Source: JAUSPI01 sp964454305
Lineage (GTDB): Bacteria > Desulfobacterota > Syntrophia > Syntrophales > JADFWA01
Assembly (NCBI GenBank): GCA_964454305.1
Contig: CAYVXX010000040.1
Coordinates: forward strand, 1 to 19,960
Length of the DNA: 19,960 bases
Direction of reading: 5' to 3'
Shown here: piece after piece, positions 1-7,993 of the stretch
Layout: each line of letters begins with the position of its first letter
Position numbering within the stretch: position 1 is the first letter of the stretch
The notes under the pieces: model-generated
Databases searched by the model: none
Seen by the model: the letters and a program-made list of their open reading frames with translations, nothing else
Told to the model about the DNA's origin: nothing
Made by a program: the position numbers and the translations under genes

Positions 1-537
1 CTCCATATAATCAGAGCTTGCATATGTTGTTTTTATCGACGGTTTCAAATTGGTTTTTTCCGCTATTCGCAGATCATAACCCAGGCCGAAATGAACCTGA
101 AAACCGGTATCTTGCCCGGTGATCTGTTCCTCATAGCGTGCATCAAGAGCGACATCCCCAATCGTCCATTCAAACAAAACATTGGCTACCGCGCCGCCGT
201 CGATATCGCCAAGTCCTCTAAGGTCGCTGGAGTCGTCCTCATCCCGCCCGAAGGTGTAACCGATAGCTATACCGAGCTTAAAGTCATTGCGATTCCACAC
301 ATAGGCCCCCAAGCCTTTGGGTGCATTTAAAAAAAACGTATCGCGCAAAGTGATGTCAATAAGAGGAAAACCTTTCAATTCGTAATCATCGGACCCCTCA
401 TAATCAGGCTTATAGATGCCCAGTGCGCCGACACGGATAGACCAATCTTCGCCCTGAAGTGGTGCAGCGATCAAGGTCCCCTCAAAAGCAATAAATGACA
501 ATCCTATTAAAAAAACAATAAAGAAATTACGATACAT
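1..537 (-). CDS. MipA/OmpV family outer-membrane protein (partial, C-terminus off the window)
   Basis: The frame is open from ATG at 535-537 to the window edge, 179 codons without a stop. The protein starts with a signal peptide (MYRNFFIVFLIGLSFIAFEG, cleavage probably near residue 25) and continues as short alternating beta-strand segments: WSIRVGALGIYKPDYEGSDD, a DITLRDTFFLNAPKGLGAYV stretch, then GIAIGYTFGRDEDDSSDLRG. The pattern YxPDYEGSDDY followed by GLGAYVWN and GYxxGRDEDDS is typical of MipA/OmpV outer-membrane barrels, originally named for binding the lytic transglycosylase MltA. A ribosome-binding site (TAGGAGCT) precedes the ATG. The start lies 20 bp after the stop of the RND permease, so it is the last visible gene of the efflux operon. 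Family assignment is by recognition of these motifs; its role with the pump is inferred only from position. Confidence 0.8.
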   Translation of the reverse strand, partial: MYRNFFIVFLIGLSFIAFEGTLIAAPLQGEDWSIRVGALGIYKPDYEGSDDYELKGFPLIDITLRDTFFLNAPKGLGAYVWNRNDFKLGIAIGYTFGRDEDDSSDLRGLGDIDGGAVANVLFEWTIGDVALDARYEEQITGQDTGFQVHFGLGYDLRIAEKTNLKPSIKTTYASSDYME

Positions 538-557
538 GATATCAAGCTCCTACTTTC

Positions 558-3500
558 TCATTCCGAGACCTGCACAACCTCTTCATCACTAACTAATACC
601 GCATCTTCTGGATGGAGATTATGCGCCAGCATCAAATACATCGCCGGCACAATAAATAATGTAAACAAAGTGCCGATAGCCATGCCGGTAGTAATTATCA
701 GCCCGATATTATAGCGGCCTGCTGCACCTGCACCCGATGCCAAGACAAGAGGGAAGGCCCCTAATATAGTAGAGGCCGAAGTCATTAAAATCGGCCGCAA
801 ACGAGTGGCTGCTGCCTGTTCGATCGCTTCTCGTTTTTTCTTTCCTTCTCGCTGTAAATCGTTCGCAAACTCGACGATAAGGATGCCATTTTTACTGATT
901 AGTCCAATGAGAGTAATAAGCCCGACCTCCGTATAAATATTCAGGGTAACCTCTCCTACACCTAGGTATAGAAAGATCAGTGCACCGCAGATGGCCATAG
1001 GTACGCTGATGAGGATAATAAGGGGATCGCGGAAGCTCTCAAATTGAGCTGCCAGTGCCAAGAAAATGATAATCATGGCGAAAATGAAGGTGAGCACCAA
1101 GGTGCTCGATTCCTGAACATACTGACGAGATTCTCCCGAGTAATCGACGCTGTATCCCTGAGGTAACACATCTTTGGCCAATTCATTGAGTTTTTCAAGA
1201 GCCTCGCCCAAGGTGATGCCTGGCGTGAGAATCGCTGATATCGTTGCGCTGTTGAGTTGCTGGAAGTGACTCAGGGATTCAGGAGCCACGGTTGTTTTTA
1301 AGCGTACAATGGTTGAAAGCGGAATGGAGCTGCCACCGGATGTTGTAATATAATAGTTTTTCAATTGATCGGCGGTTAACCGTGAACCCTGTTTCACCTG
1401 TGGAATTACCTTATACGAGCGTCCTGAAAGACTGAAATAGTTGACATGACCGCCGCTCAGCATGGACCCCAGCGCTTTCCCGAGGTCAGACATAGATAAT
1501 CCGAGTAATGCGGCTTTGTTGCGGTCAAATTCAACTTGCACCTTCGGTTTGTCAATCTTGAGATCTTTATCCACATACATAAAGAAACCGCTTTCCTGTG
1601 CTTTTGCCATGAGAGACTCCGACACTTCATTGAGGCGCTCGTAAGAATCGGTTGTTCCGATCACGAATTCGACAGGCAGGCCGTGGCCGCTTTGGGGGAG
1701 TGATGAAGGTTGAGAAGCAAACGTATTAGCTCCCGCAATAACGCCAAGTTTATTTTGAACTTCCGGGTGTATAACATTGGTTGTTCGTTCTCGTTCATCC
1801 CATGGTTTTAACACGAGGCCAGCGAATCCTTCGTTGACTCCGCCCATTCCCTCCACTCTAAAAATATGCTCGATTTCAGGAACAGGTGAAAGAATTTTAG
1901 CCAGTTGATCGGAGTATAGTTGTGTTTGTTGTAAAGTCGCATCCGGCGCCGCCGTAAACATGGCGATGATAAATCCCTGGTCTTCCTGTGGGGCAAGTTC
2001 GCTTTTCGAATTGACAAAGAGAAAATAAATACTCGTAAAAACTATCAGGGCGAACACGCCGACTACGGGCAGAGAGTTCAACGTGCCATGCAGCACCTTC
2101 CCATAACTAGAGAGGAGACGGTTGAATTGTCTGTCGGTAAATGCCGTTAAACGGTGATGTTTATCCGGGTCAGATGTTTTTAGCAAATGCGAACACATCA
2201 TGGGCGACAGTGTCAGTGCAACAACGGCCGATACCACCACGGTTGCCGCCAGTGTATAGGCAAATTCGGTAAAAAGCGCACCAGTCAGACCACCCATAAA
2301 CCCGATGGGTAGATACACGGCTATCAGCACGACGGTAATGATTATAATCGGACTGGCAAGTTCACGAGCGCCATTGATCGATGCCTCTAAGGGAGGAACG
2401 CCCTCCTCAATATGACGATGTATATTCTCCACTACGATAATGGCATCATCCACAACCAGGCCGATGGACAGTACCATTGCCAGAAGTGTCAACAGATTAA
2501 TAGTGTAACCGAGAATCAGCATTAAGAAAAATGCACCGACAAGCGACAGGGGAATGGCCACGATGGGGATGATTACCGAACGGATAGATCCCAGAGACAA
2601 AAAGATGACCAGCATGACGATTAGCAGAGCTTCGATCAGCGTCTTCACAACTTCCTTGATGGAACTGTTTACATAATCGGTTGCATCGTAAGCGATTGTA
2701 CATTCAAGGCCTTGCGGCATCTGTCTTTGAATATCAGGCAAAACTTCACGGATCTTTTTAACAGTAGAAAGCAGATTGGCGCTGGGAGCAGTCTTGACAC
2801 TCATCATAACCGCGCTTTTCCCATCAAAGTGCGTTGAAGAGTCATAACTTTCTGAACCAAGGGTGACAGTGGCAACGTCCTCCAGACGAACAATTGTTCC
2901 GTTTGATGACTTGATTACCAGCTTGCGGAACTCGTTAACGGTGTGCATGCCAGTATCCGCAGTCAGATCAACGGTTACCATCTGTCCTTTCGTACTGCCC
3001 AGCGCTGATATATAGTTGTTGGCCTCAAGAGCCCCGCTTATATCGGTGGCGGTCAATCCATAGGCAGCCATTTTGTCCGGATCCAGCCAGGCCCGGAGGG
3101 CGAATTCCTGCTTACCCAGAATTTCAACCGTCTGAACACCTTCCACCGCCTGTAATCTAGGCTGTACAACCCTGATCAGGTAATCAGTGATATTGTTTAT
3201 GGGCATATCTTTGCTGTGGAAAGTAATCATCAGCGAACCGATCATCTCACCTTTGGACATGTTGATAACGGGCTGTTCAGATTCCGACGGTAATTTGTTT
3301 AGCACAGCATTGACCTTGGCGTTGATTTCGGTCATGGCATTGCCGGAATCGTAATTAAGGCGCAGATAGATTTTGATAGTGCTCGTCCCCTGCGTACTCT
3401 CTGATGTCATATAATCAATACCGTTGGCCTGGGCGATGGAATTTTCCAGCGGCGTGGTGATGAAGCCGGAAACCAGTTCAGGATCGGCACCGGTGTAGTT

Positions 3501-3647
3501 TGTAGTGACTGTTATAACGGCATTTTCGGTTGCGGGGTACTGTCGTATGGGAAGCATGTTGATGGAACGAAGCCCTAAAGCCAGAATCAACAAGCTAATC
3601 ACGGTGGCAAGAACAGGCCGGCGGACAAAAATATCGGTGAATTTCAT
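558..3647 (-). CDS. RND efflux transporter permease subunit (HAE1/AcrB type)
   Basis: This 1029-residue protein is the proton-driven inner-membrane pump of a tripartite efflux system. The N-terminus (FTDIFVRRPVLATVISLLIL) is the classic first transmembrane helix of the HAE1 family. The periplasmic porter domain follows (YPATENAVITVTTNYTGADP). Adjacent acidic residues D400-D401 in GLVVDDAIIVVENIHRHIEEG match the AcrB D407/D408 proton-relay pair. Length is normal for the family (about 1020-1050). The second half repeats the fold with a second large periplasmic loop and ends with GLIxLIGLISKNGILIVEFAN and a final helix. A GGAG site 8 nt before the ATG supports the start. The gene begins 13 bp after the fusion-protein gene. 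Substrate cannot be told from sequence; the HAE1-type features favour organic compounds or drugs over the CzcA/CnrA heavy-metal class. Confidence 0.96.
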   Translation of the reverse strand: MKFTDIFVRRPVLATVISLLILALGLRSINMLPIRQYPATENAVITVTTNYTGADPELVSGFITTPLENSIAQANGIDYMTSESTQGTSTIKIYLRLNYDSGNAMTEINAKVNAVLNKLPSESEQPVINMSKGEMIGSLMITFHSKDMPINNITDYLIRVVQPRLQAVEGVQTVEILGKQEFALRAWLDPDKMAAYGLTATDISGALEANNYISALGSTKGQMVTVDLTADTGMHTVNEFRKLVIKSSNGTIVRLEDVATVTLGSESYDSSTHFDGKSAVMMSVKTAPSANLLSTVKKIREVLPDIQRQMPQGLECTIAYDATDYVNSSIKEVVKTLIEALLIVMLVIFLSLGSIRSVIIPIVAIPLSLVGAFFLMLILGYTINLLTLLAMVLSIGLVVDDAIIVVENIHRHIEEGVPPLEASINGARELASPIIIITVVLIAVYLPIGFMGGLTGALFTEFAYTLAATVVVSAVVALTLSPMMCSHLLKTSDPDKHHRLTAFTDRQFNRLLSSYGKVLHGTLNSLPVVGVFALIVFTSIYFLFVNSKSELAPQEDQGFIIAMFTAAPDATLQQTQLYSDQLAKILSPVPEIEHIFRVEGMGGVNEGFAGLVLKPWDERERTTNVIHPEVQNKLGVIAGANTFASQPSSLPQSGHGLPVEFVIGTTDSYERLNEVSESLMAKAQESGFFMYVDKDLKIDKPKVQVEFDRNKAALLGLSMSDLGKALGSMLSGGHVNYFSLSGRSYKVIPQVKQGSRLTADQLKNYYITTSGGSSIPLSTIVRLKTTVAPESLSHFQQLNSATISAILTPGITLGEALEKLNELAKDVLPQGYSVDYSGESRQYVQESSTLVLTFIFAMIIIFLALAAQFESFRDPLIILISVPMAICGALIFLYLGVGEVTLNIYTEVGLITLIGLISKNGILIVEFANDLQREGKKKREAIEQAAATRLRPILMTSASTILGAFPLVLASGAGAAGRYNIGLIITTGMAIGTLFTLFIVPAMYLMLAHNLHPEDAVLVSDEEVVQVSE

Positions 3648-3660
3648 GATTTGATCTCCA

Positions 3661-4788
3661 TTATTTGTCGACCGGACTGGGGGATGGATCGTTCAGAGGC
3701 TGAACTGCGTTATCAACATTGACACGACTGCCGTTCTTCAATTTGAGCTGACCACTTGTCACCACGATGTCTCCCTCCTTGATACCCTTAAGAATGGCTA
3801 CCTGATCTCCTCTCGAAGAACCAACAGTGACAAATATCTGTTTTGCAAGCTTAGAGCTTATCCCATCTGTGCCCTCAGTACTTTCAATTGCATACACGGT
3901 TTCGCCGTAAGAATTAAAGGTAACAGAGGTACGCGGGATCGTCAGGTAGCGATTAGCAGGGCCAGCCTGAATATTAAGAGTAGCATACATGCCGGGTAGC
4001 AGTTTATGCTGAGGATTGGCAATAATGGCTTCAATCTGAACATTGCGCGTCTCCGGGTCCACTTTCGAGCTGATCGCGGAAATTCTGCCTGTAAATTCTT
4101 GATCGGGAGCAACATCAAGGGAGGCAACAACCGTCTGCCCGAGGGTTACACGTGATAATTCCTGTTGCGGAAGATAGAAATCGACATAGACGGAATCCAA
4201 CGCCTGAAGGGTAACAATTTCATCACCCGGATTCAGATATTGTCCGAGATTCACCGCACTGATGCCGAGGCGACCGGCAAAGGGCGCACGGATGGTCTTT
4301 TTGTCCACCTGAGCCTGCTGCTGGGCGACCTCCGCCTGTTTGACTTTCAGATCAGCCTCATCGGCATCCAGCGACGCCTGACTGACCGCTTTGACCAGAA
4401 ATTGCTTTTTGCTTCGTTCATAGACACTTCGAGCGAGATCACGGCTTGCCGTCAGCGTCTGCAATTTGGCGATATCGGTATCGGCATTGAGCTGTACCAG
4501 CACTTGACCTGCCTTGACGTTGTCCCCCGATTTAAAGTCTACGCTCTGCACCAAGCCGGCAACCTCGGTTGTCACGTCAACGCCATGCACGGCCCGCAGG
4601 CTGCCCACCGCTGAAATCTGCGGCTGCCATTCCTCCACGGCGGCCTCAGTAGCCGACACCGTAACCACAGGGACAGTGCCTGCAGCCAAAGATTTATTCA
4701 TCATGGAGGACTGAAATCCCTTATAACCGAAAATTCCGCCGAAAATCACGCCAGCCACAATCAGCATGATGACCATTCGTTTAGTCAT
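3661..4788 (-). CDS. RND efflux periplasmic adaptor (membrane fusion protein)
   Basis: This 375-residue protein of the HlyD/AcrA type bridges the inner-membrane RND pump and the outer-membrane channel. Residues about 5-22 form the N-terminal membrane anchor or uncleaved signal (VIMLIVAGVIFGGIFGY). The first lipoyl half motif is GLVQSVDFKSGDNVKAGQVLVQL. An alpha-hairpin rich in A, K and Q follows (about residues 105-165). The second lipoyl half is TIRAPFAGRLGISAVNLGQY, then the beta-barrel and membrane-proximal domain (LLPGMYATLNI). No lipobox is visible, unlike AcrA. An AGAGG sequence about 10 nt before the ATG is the likely RBS. It sits between the outer-membrane factor (44 bp gap) and the permease (13 bp gap), so all three pump parts are in one transcript. 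Closest named relatives by eye are MexH/MdtA-like adaptors, but the subgroup is not certain. Confidence 0.95.
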   Translation of the reverse strand: MTKRMVIMLIVAGVIFGGIFGYKGFQSSMMNKSLAAGTVPVVTVSATEAAVEEWQPQISAVGSLRAVHGVDVTTEVAGLVQSVDFKSGDNVKAGQVLVQLNADTDIAKLQTLTASRDLARSVYERSKKQFLVKAVSQASLDADEADLKVKQAEVAQQQAQVDKKTIRAPFAGRLGISAVNLGQYLNPGDEIVTLQALDSVYVDFYLPQQELSRVTLGQTVVASLDVAPDQEFTGRISAISSKVDPETRNVQIEAIIANPQHKLLPGMYATLNIQAGPANRYLTIPRTSVTFNSYGETVYAIESTEGTDGISSKLAKQIFVTVGSSRGDQVAILKGIKEGDIVVTSGQLKLKNGSRVNVDNAVQPLNDPSPSPVDK

Positions 4789-4832
4789 TTAACATTACCT
4801 CTTTACATCAATTAGTTTGTATATGTATTTTA

Positions 4833-6308
4833 TCATTCAGCTTTTGCCGTTTTTTTCGAACGATTCCACCAACCACCTCCCAGTGCTTGGAAAAGAGCTG
4901 CCGTATCCTCATAGCGTTGAGACCGGGCTGTAATAACATTGATACGCGCTTCCTGATAATCTCTCTGAGCAATCAGGAGTGCAAGGTAGGTTGTTGCGCC
5001 CAGTTCATATTGTTTTTCCACCAGAGCGAGCGTTGCTTTCGCCGCGGCCTCGGCTTCTGCCCGAGCCCGCAACGTCCGGGCGTCGGTTTCCAGTGCACGC
5101 AGAACATCCGCCACATCCTGAAACGCTTCCAAAACCGTCTGCCGGTACTCCGCCGCCGCCTGATCATAAGCGGCCAAAGCGCTTCGCCGTTCAGCGGTGA
5201 GTTGTCCACCACGGAATATCGGCTGTAAAAGACCGGCGCCCAGATTCCATATGACGCTTTCTCCGCTAAAAAGGACTCCCGTCCCAACAGCCTGAAATCC
5301 CCAACCGCCAGAAAGTGTGATCTGAGGATACAGATTCGCTGTTGCTATACCAACCTCTGCACATGCCTGGTGTAGAAGTTCTTCAGAAGCTCGGATGTCT
5401 GGACGTTGTCTTACCAGTTGCGATGGGAGACTCATAGGCAATTCCTGTGGTAGGTGTAAAGAATCTAGACTAAATTCGGGCATCTTTGCACTTCCGGGAA
5501 ACTGTCCAGTGAGCGCAGCCAGAGCATGGCGCGATGAGCCAAGCTGTTTTTCCAGTGGCGGAAGGTCGGCCTTGGTTGTTGCCAAATCTGTTTCCTGCGA
5601 AAGGACGTCCACTTTGGATACTGCGCCCATTTTAAATTGTTTCTGGATTATACTCAGTTGCTCTTGCTGCATGGCGATCATGTCGATCGTCGCTTCTTTC
5701 TTCGCCCTCAGGGAGGCTTCCTGGATGGCTGTCGTAACTATATTGGCGGTAAGGGTTAGATACGCTGCTTCATAAGCATATCGCTGATAATCGACCTTGG
5801 TCTGATAGGCTTCGATTTGGCGGCGTCCCCCTCCGAAAATATCGAGTGTGTAGGAAACAGCGACTGACGTATTATAAAGATTGTAGGTATCGCTTGCGCC
5901 ACTGTTGGCATTGCCGGACGTGCGCTGACGAGTTGCCTGTAGATCGGCGTCGACCGCAGGATACACGATCGACCCTTTCACTGCCCGCAGATCCTCCTCG
6001 GCTTTGCGAAGCGCCGCCTGCGCGGCGGCCAGTGTTGGACTATCTGTGAGCCCTTGCCTGATGATTTGATCGAGTGAAGGGGAATTAAAGAGGGTCCACC
6101 ACTGAGCAGACAGATCTTCGGTAAAAGTAAAGCTCTGTGCTCCATCACTTTTATATTCCACGCCCACCGTCTGTACCGGAAAAGGATCAGATGTATATCG
6201 TTCGGGAACGGTTAGGTTTAGCGGGGAAAATTCAGGACCTACGGCGCAACCGATCAAGGTGAAAAAAATTACTAATGTTAAGATCAAACGAGGAAGAAGT
6301 TGTCTCAT
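4833..6308 (-). CDS. Outer-membrane efflux lipoprotein, NodT/OprM family
   Basis: This 491-residue protein is the TolC-like exit channel of the RND system. A lipoprotein signal with lipobox LIGC places the lipidated cysteine at C21, followed by AVGPEF, the usual N-terminus of NodT-family factors. Two homologous outer-membrane-efflux repeats are visible. The first contains WWTLFNSPSLDQIIRQGLTDSPTLAAAQAALRKAEEDL; the second contains RPDIRASEELLHQACAEVGIATANLYPQITLSGGWGF. The repeats are separated by the helical QEQLSIIQKQFKMGAVSKVDVL region. The second coiled-coil ends with YELGATTYLALLIAQRDYQEARI. Length is typical (about 460-500). Its ATG lies 12 bp after the stop of the upstream Spy-like gene, with AAGGCG as a possible RBS. 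A tandem duplication at the end of that upstream gene has probably changed an earlier ATGA stop-start overlap. Confidence 0.95.
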   Translation of the reverse strand: MRQLLPRLILTLVIFFTLIGCAVGPEFSPLNLTVPERYTSDPFPVQTVGVEYKSDGAQSFTFTEDLSAQWWTLFNSPSLDQIIRQGLTDSPTLAAAQAALRKAEEDLRAVKGSIVYPAVDADLQATRQRTSGNANSGASDTYNLYNTSVAVSYTLDIFGGGRRQIEAYQTKVDYQRYAYEAAYLTLTANIVTTAIQEASLRAKKEATIDMIAMQQEQLSIIQKQFKMGAVSKVDVLSQETDLATTKADLPPLEKQLGSSRHALAALTGQFPGSAKMPEFSLDSLHLPQELPMSLPSQLVRQRPDIRASEELLHQACAEVGIATANLYPQITLSGGWGFQAVGTGVLFSGESVIWNLGAGLLQPIFRGGQLTAERRSALAAYDQAAAEYRQTVLEAFQDVADVLRALETDARTLRARAEAEAAAKATLALVEKQYELGATTYLALLIAQRDYQEARINVITARSQRYEDTAALFQALGGGWWNRSKKTAKAE

Positions 6309-6320
6309 GTCTTTTTCGCC

Positions 6321-6686
6321 TTACTTTTGCTGCATAAGAGCGCTGCATAAGAGCTTTGTTTCCGCTTTTTTTCGTACCGTATCCATTTCGTTCCTCATGT
6401 TCGATTCTTCACTGCGACGTCGCTCGTGAAATTTTTCAAAGAGAGATTTCATCTCCTTGTCCTGTTCCTCAAAAATCACTCGGAGCTTTTCTGTTTGCTC
6501 GTCTGTTAACTGCATCCGCTCTTTGAGAACCGATACAATCCGGTCGGGATTATGCATATCCCCTGGAGGATGTGCCATTGCTGGGAAAATACTCACGACG
6601 GTTAAAAACAATATGCCTGTAGCAAGACAGACCATAATGCCGTTCATTCGAACATCTTTTTTTACGGGAAGTGTTTTAACGTTCAT
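6321..6686 (-). CDS. Small Spy/CpxP/ZraP-like periplasmic protein, first gene of the RND operon
   Basis: The protein has 121 residues. Residues about 15-37 are a signal sequence (VCLATGILFLTVVSIFPAMA) with cleavage likely after AMA. The mature part starts HPPGDMH and is then almost wholly charged helix. It contains RMQLTDEQTEKLRVIFEEQ, the LTxxQ motif that marks the Spy/CpxP/ZraP periplasmic chaperone or metal-sensor superfamily. An AAGGAG site 9 nt before the ATG supports the first methionine. It is the first gene after the candidate ECF promoter and the OMF gene follows in 12 bp. The C-terminus is odd: its last codons lie in a perfect 13-bp tandem duplication (6329-6354) that brings in an early TAA. 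Without one copy the frame would run on and end in a TGA overlapping the OMF start. A role as chaperone, accessory sensor or metal binder is inferred, not shown. Confidence 0.8.
   Translation of the reverse strand: MNVKTLPVKKDVRMNGIMVCLATGILFLTVVSIFPAMAHPPGDMHNPDRIVSVLKERMQLTDEQTEKLRVIFEEQDKEMKSLFEKFHERRRSEESNMRNEMDTVRKKAETKLLCSALMQQK
6329..6354. repeat. Perfect 13-bp tandem duplication at the 3' end of the Spy-like gene
   Basis: The unit GCTGCATAAGAGC occurs twice back to back (6329-6341 and 6342-6354). Because 13 is not a multiple of three, the duplication shifts the reading frame of the minus-strand gene. With two units the frame ends at TAA (6321-6323). With one unit it would end at the TGA overlapping the ATG of the next gene. 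Confidence 0.9.
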
Positions 6687-6779
6687 CTATGTAACTCCTT
6701 TCTATATGATTTGCTTTTTCCGAATTGCCGTTGCCGGGCACGAAATAACTCTTCACACGAATCGAAAACTATTCTTAAT

Positions 6780-6810
6780 AAGTCGTATCAATTGCAAAAG
6801 TGGTTACAAA
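6780..6810 (-). promoter_or_regulatory. Candidate ECF-sigma promoter of the RND operon
   Basis: Reading the minus strand, TTTGTAACC (6810-6802) is followed after exactly 16 nt by CGACTT (6785-6780). Transcription would begin near 6773, giving an 85-90 nt leader to the Spy-like gene. The GTAAC / CGAC spacing is that expected for ECF sigma -35 and -10 elements. The same 15 defined bases with the same spacing lie in front of the divergent sigma gene. Assignment to this sigma factor is inferred. Confidence 0.75.
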
Positions 6811-6920
6811 TTTTTTTCCATGACATGATAAAAAACAAGACTTCCCGAATATGGTATTCCTCACACAAAGTGTTCCTAAAACTTTTCATTTTCTCCGCAT
6901 TGGCGTGGGACGAAATTTTT

Positions 6921-6951
6921 TTTGTAACCGTCGTGAGTTTTTCTTCGACTT
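6921..6951 (+). promoter_or_regulatory. Candidate autoregulated ECF-sigma promoter of the sigma operon
   Basis: TTTGTAACC (6921-6929), a 16-nt spacer, then CGACTT (6946-6951). This is identical in all 15 defined positions and in spacing to the divergent copy at 6810-6780. An A/T-rich stretch precedes both -35 elements. The predicted start near 6958 leaves a leader of about 90 nt before the sigma gene. The two promoters point away from each other with about 110 bp between their -35 elements. Confidence 0.75.
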
Positions 6952-7046
6952 TATAATTAAAACCACTCGAGTTGAGAGGATGTGTCTGATAGTTGTTGCA
7001 TGTTGAATTTCTTTCGATTACATATGACGGTAATTACTGAATAGAA

Positions 7047-7661
7047 TTGTTCATCGTGAGGCGTAACAATATAAGGACACTCAGTGACAGAGAAATTATA
7101 AAACAGGTTATGGATGGCAATGCCGATGCCTTTGCTTTACTACTGACACGTTACAAAAATCACGTGGCAAGGATTGTGAACTGGCGTGTACCGTATGATG
7201 CCGTTGAAGAGACGGCCCACAATGTATTCATCAGGGCGTATCAGTCTCTGCCTACGTACAAGGAAAAGGGAAGTTTCGAGCATTGGATTTCTTCAATCGC
7301 CGTCAGAACATGCTATGATTTCTGGAGAGAACGTTACCGTATCAGGGAACTTCCCATGAGTTCTCTCTCGGAAAAGCACCGGGAATGGTTGGAAAACGTT
7401 TCATCAAATACATCGGACCAGTCATTCCGCAAACGAGGAGAGCAAGAGGAAGCACGGAATGTGCTTGCCTGGGTGTTGGAGAAGCTGTCAGCCGAAGATA
7501 GAATGGTCGTTGAATTGGTTTACCTGGAAGGATTGTCGGTAAAAGAAGCCGCCGAGCTTCTCGGGTGGAGCGCCGCCAATGTGAAAGTCCGTTTATTCCG
7601 AACGCGAAAGAAGCTTCGCAGGCTGCTTGCGGGTGTTATCGAGGAAAGGAGAAGCGTATGA
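7047..7661 (+). CDS. ECF-family RNA polymerase sigma factor
   Basis: The protein has up to 204 residues. Region 2 is visible as DGNADAFALLLTRYKNHVAR, then a stretch ending RAYQSLPTYKEKGSFEHWI, then RTCYDFWRERYR (promoter melting and -10 contact). Region 4 is visible as LSAEDRMVVELVYLEGLSVKEAAELLGWSAANVKVRLFRTRKKLRRLL, whose helix-turn-helix reads the -35 element. There is no region 1 or 3, as in all ECF factors. The start is unclear: the frame opens at TTG 7047, just after an in-frame stop, with GTG 7056 as alternative; neither has a good RBS. The stop overlaps the next ATG (ATGA, 7658-7661), so the two are translationally coupled. It probably transcribes its own operon and the divergent RND operon from the matching promoters at 6921-6951 and 6810-6780. 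The signal it answers to is unknown. Confidence 0.93.
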   Translation: MFIVRRNNIRTLSDREIIKQVMDGNADAFALLLTRYKNHVARIVNWRVPYDAVEETAHNVFIRAYQSLPTYKEKGSFEHWISSIAVRTCYDFWRERYRIRELPMSSLSEKHREWLENVSSNTSDQSFRKRGEQEEARNVLAWVLEKLSAEDRMVVELVYLEGLSVKEAAELLGWSAANVKVRLFRTRKKLRRLLAGVIEERRSV

Positions 7662-7981
7662 ATTTCTCATACAGTGATTTTGAAAAGACATTAAAAGCCT
7701 TGACCGCCGCATACCATGCAAAACAACCGATAGAATTCGGTGAGGCATGGCAGGCGGGGGTGATGGATCATATAAAAAAACTCAGACCGCTGAAAACCGA
7801 TACGAGCATTGTCGTATTTTCCAATAAGTTCATGTGGCGATTTGTTCCCGCGACATGTATCCTGATATTGACAATGTCTTTCGTTCTGATGATTGGTGTC
7901 TTCGAACCTGAATATGAACTTACGAAAATATTTCTTAACGACCCTGTCGGGTATACCGTCACACAGCTATGGGGGGTATGA
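7658..7981 (+). CDS. Putative single-TM anti-sigma protein
   Basis: The protein has 107 residues, starting at the ATG that overlaps the sigma stop (ATGA). It is preceded by GGAAAGGAG, a strong RBS, so I reject the longer frame that opens at 7565. Residues 1-56 are charged and predicted cytoplasmic (YSDFEKTLKALTAAYHAKQP, then WQAGVMDHIKKLRPL). One hydrophobic helix spans about 57-80 (MWRFVPATCILILTMSFVLM), with a short outer tail of about 25 residues. No zinc HxxxCxxC anti-sigma motif is present. I do not recognise a named family. The call rests on the tight coupling to an ECF gene, the size and topology like CnrY (short cytosolic sigma-binding segment plus one TM), and the following sensor-like gene. 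Confidence 0.6.
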   Translation: MNFSYSDFEKTLKALTAAYHAKQPIEFGEAWQAGVMDHIKKLRPLKTDTSIVVFSNKFMWRFVPATCILILTMSFVLMIGVFEPEYELTKIFLNDPVGYTVTQLWGV

Positions 7982-7993
7982 GGTGATGACATC

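Noticed and set aside
91..330. 79-residue plus-strand frame
   Set aside because: It lies opposite the MipA/OmpV coding frame, which has a signal peptide, RBS and family motifs; the plus frame has none.
4165..4614. 149-residue plus-strand frame
   Set aside because: It is the antisense shadow of the membrane fusion protein, with no RBS or recognisable domain.
7565..7657. Upstream extension of the anti-sigma frame
   Set aside because: It overlaps the sigma-factor C-terminus out of frame; the ATG at 7658 has a strong RBS and an ATGA overlap with the sigma stop.
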